A stretch of DNA of 64,000 nt from Merdicola sp963557785. GTDB taxonomy: Bacteria; Bacillota; Clostridia; TANB77; CAG-508. The first letter of the stretch is position 1, and the number at the start of each line of letters is the position of its first letter. The stretch lies in NCBI GenBank assembly GCA_963557785.1, contig CAUWBF010000005.1, forward strand, positions 1 through 64,000. The letters run 5' to 3'. The position numbers and the translations under genes were made by a program. A model generated the notes under the pieces. The model was not told where the DNA came from, ran no database searches, and saw only the letters and a program-made list of their open reading frames with translations. This document shows positions 63,705-64,000 of the stretch, in pieces.

Positions 63705-64000
63705 ATGAAATTTTATAAAAATATTATAAATATATTTATTATATTGCTAATGCTATTTTATTTACTAATTCCTATATCTTATGGTTTTTCTGATTTTCCT
63801 GTATGGAATAGTAATATTTCTTCTACATTTATAGAAACTTCTGCTACTCCTTCTGTTTCTCTTGAATTAGAATCTGAATCTGCTATTCTAATTGAACAAA
63901 ATAGTGGTCAAATACTATATGAACATAATATTCATGAGCAATTACGTCCTGCCAGTGTTACTAAAATAATGAGTATTTTACTTATTATGGAACAGATTGA
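63705..64000 (+). CDS. D-alanyl-D-alanine carboxypeptidase (S11), 5' part
   Basis: This is an open frame running to the right edge. It has a signal peptide (KNIINIFIILLMLFYLLI) and then AILIEQNSGQILYEHN and RPASVTKIMSIL. The latter carries the active-site SxxK (SVTK) of DacA/DacF-type carboxypeptidases, which trim the terminal D-Ala of peptidoglycan stem peptides. TTGGAGG precedes the ATG at 63705. Only the first 98 codons are visible. With vanW it forms a wall-modification pair. Confidence 0.9.
   Translation, partial: MKFYKNIINIFIILLMLFYLLIPISYGFSDFPVWNSNISSTFIETSATPSVSLELESESAILIEQNSGQILYEHNIHEQLRPASVTKIMSILLIMEQI

Noticed and set aside
1..64000. CRISPR arrays, tRNA and rRNA genes, prophage or intact transposons
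   Set aside because: Both strands were read for repeat-spacer patterns, tRNA-like cloverleaf ends, rRNA blocks and transposase motifs; none was seen by eye. A covariance-model scan would be needed to exclude a single tRNA.

Overview
The window comes from a very AT-rich, low-GC Gram-positive, most likely an endospore-forming clostridium, possibly an uncultured gut lineage. The support is AAGGAGG-type ribosome binding sites, spoIIP and spoVT homologues, a four-cysteine L31, ylbF, mreB, rel, recD2 and comF. Nearly everything is on the minus strand. The plus-strand genes are the thioesterase (18.3 kb), an orphan gene plus asnB (46.4-48.8 kb), and vanW plus a D,D-carboxypeptidase at the right end. 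No rRNA, tRNA, CRISPR array or intact insertion sequence was seen, and the exact taxon cannot be fixed from sequence alone.

Layout. 1-1162 holds the N-terminal part of a secreted ChW-repeat protein that runs off the left edge. 1.2-16.1 kb is a surface-polysaccharide cluster read leftwards from a promoter at about 16.14 kb: an Alg14-like/Alg13-like pair, many GT2 and GT4 transferases, a Wzy/ligase-like membrane protein, a GT39-like transferase, a Wzm/Wzt-type ABC exporter and two GtrB-like transferases. 16.2-19.0 kb is an acyl-CoA synthetase divergent from an acyl-ACP thioesterase. 19.0-24.5 kb has a polysaccharide deacetylase, a small membrane protein, a P-type cation ATPase behind a yybP-ykoY (Mn2+) riboswitch, and a sortase. 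24.6-26.7 kb has a HIT protein and an unusually short alanyl-tRNA synthetase. 26.8-29.0 kb has a secreted caspase-fold-like protein and a membrane-anchored neighbour. 29.1-46.2 kb is mostly housekeeping: spoVT, comF, recD2, mreB, pyk, spoIIP, hisS, a metallo-beta-lactamase-fold hydrolase, rel, recJ, a zinc peptidase, ylbF and a GT4.

46.2-50.5 kb looks like an accessory patch. It holds an orphan gene and a solitary dxr, both of visibly higher GC than their neighbours, with a frame-disrupted asnB and a 5'-truncated ABC-ATPase remnant between them. 50.5-62.3 kb returns to core genes: rdgB, purB, purA, trxA, trxB, a DUF2207 membrane protein, a 58-residue ORF, mutS, an HTH protein and miaB. 62.3-64 kb has rpmE, a 56-residue membrane protein, a VanW-family protein and the start of a D-Ala-D-Ala carboxypeptidase.

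Main points for a second look: the riboswitch, which argues that the ATPase handles Mn2+; the short AlaRS; the caspase-like secreted protein with direct repeats upstream; the HTH protein with possible mTERF-like repeats overlapping miaB; the composition-shifted patch; and two genes (asnB and DUF2207) whose frames break at short GG/CC-rich sites, so each may be a real mutation or a sequence error.
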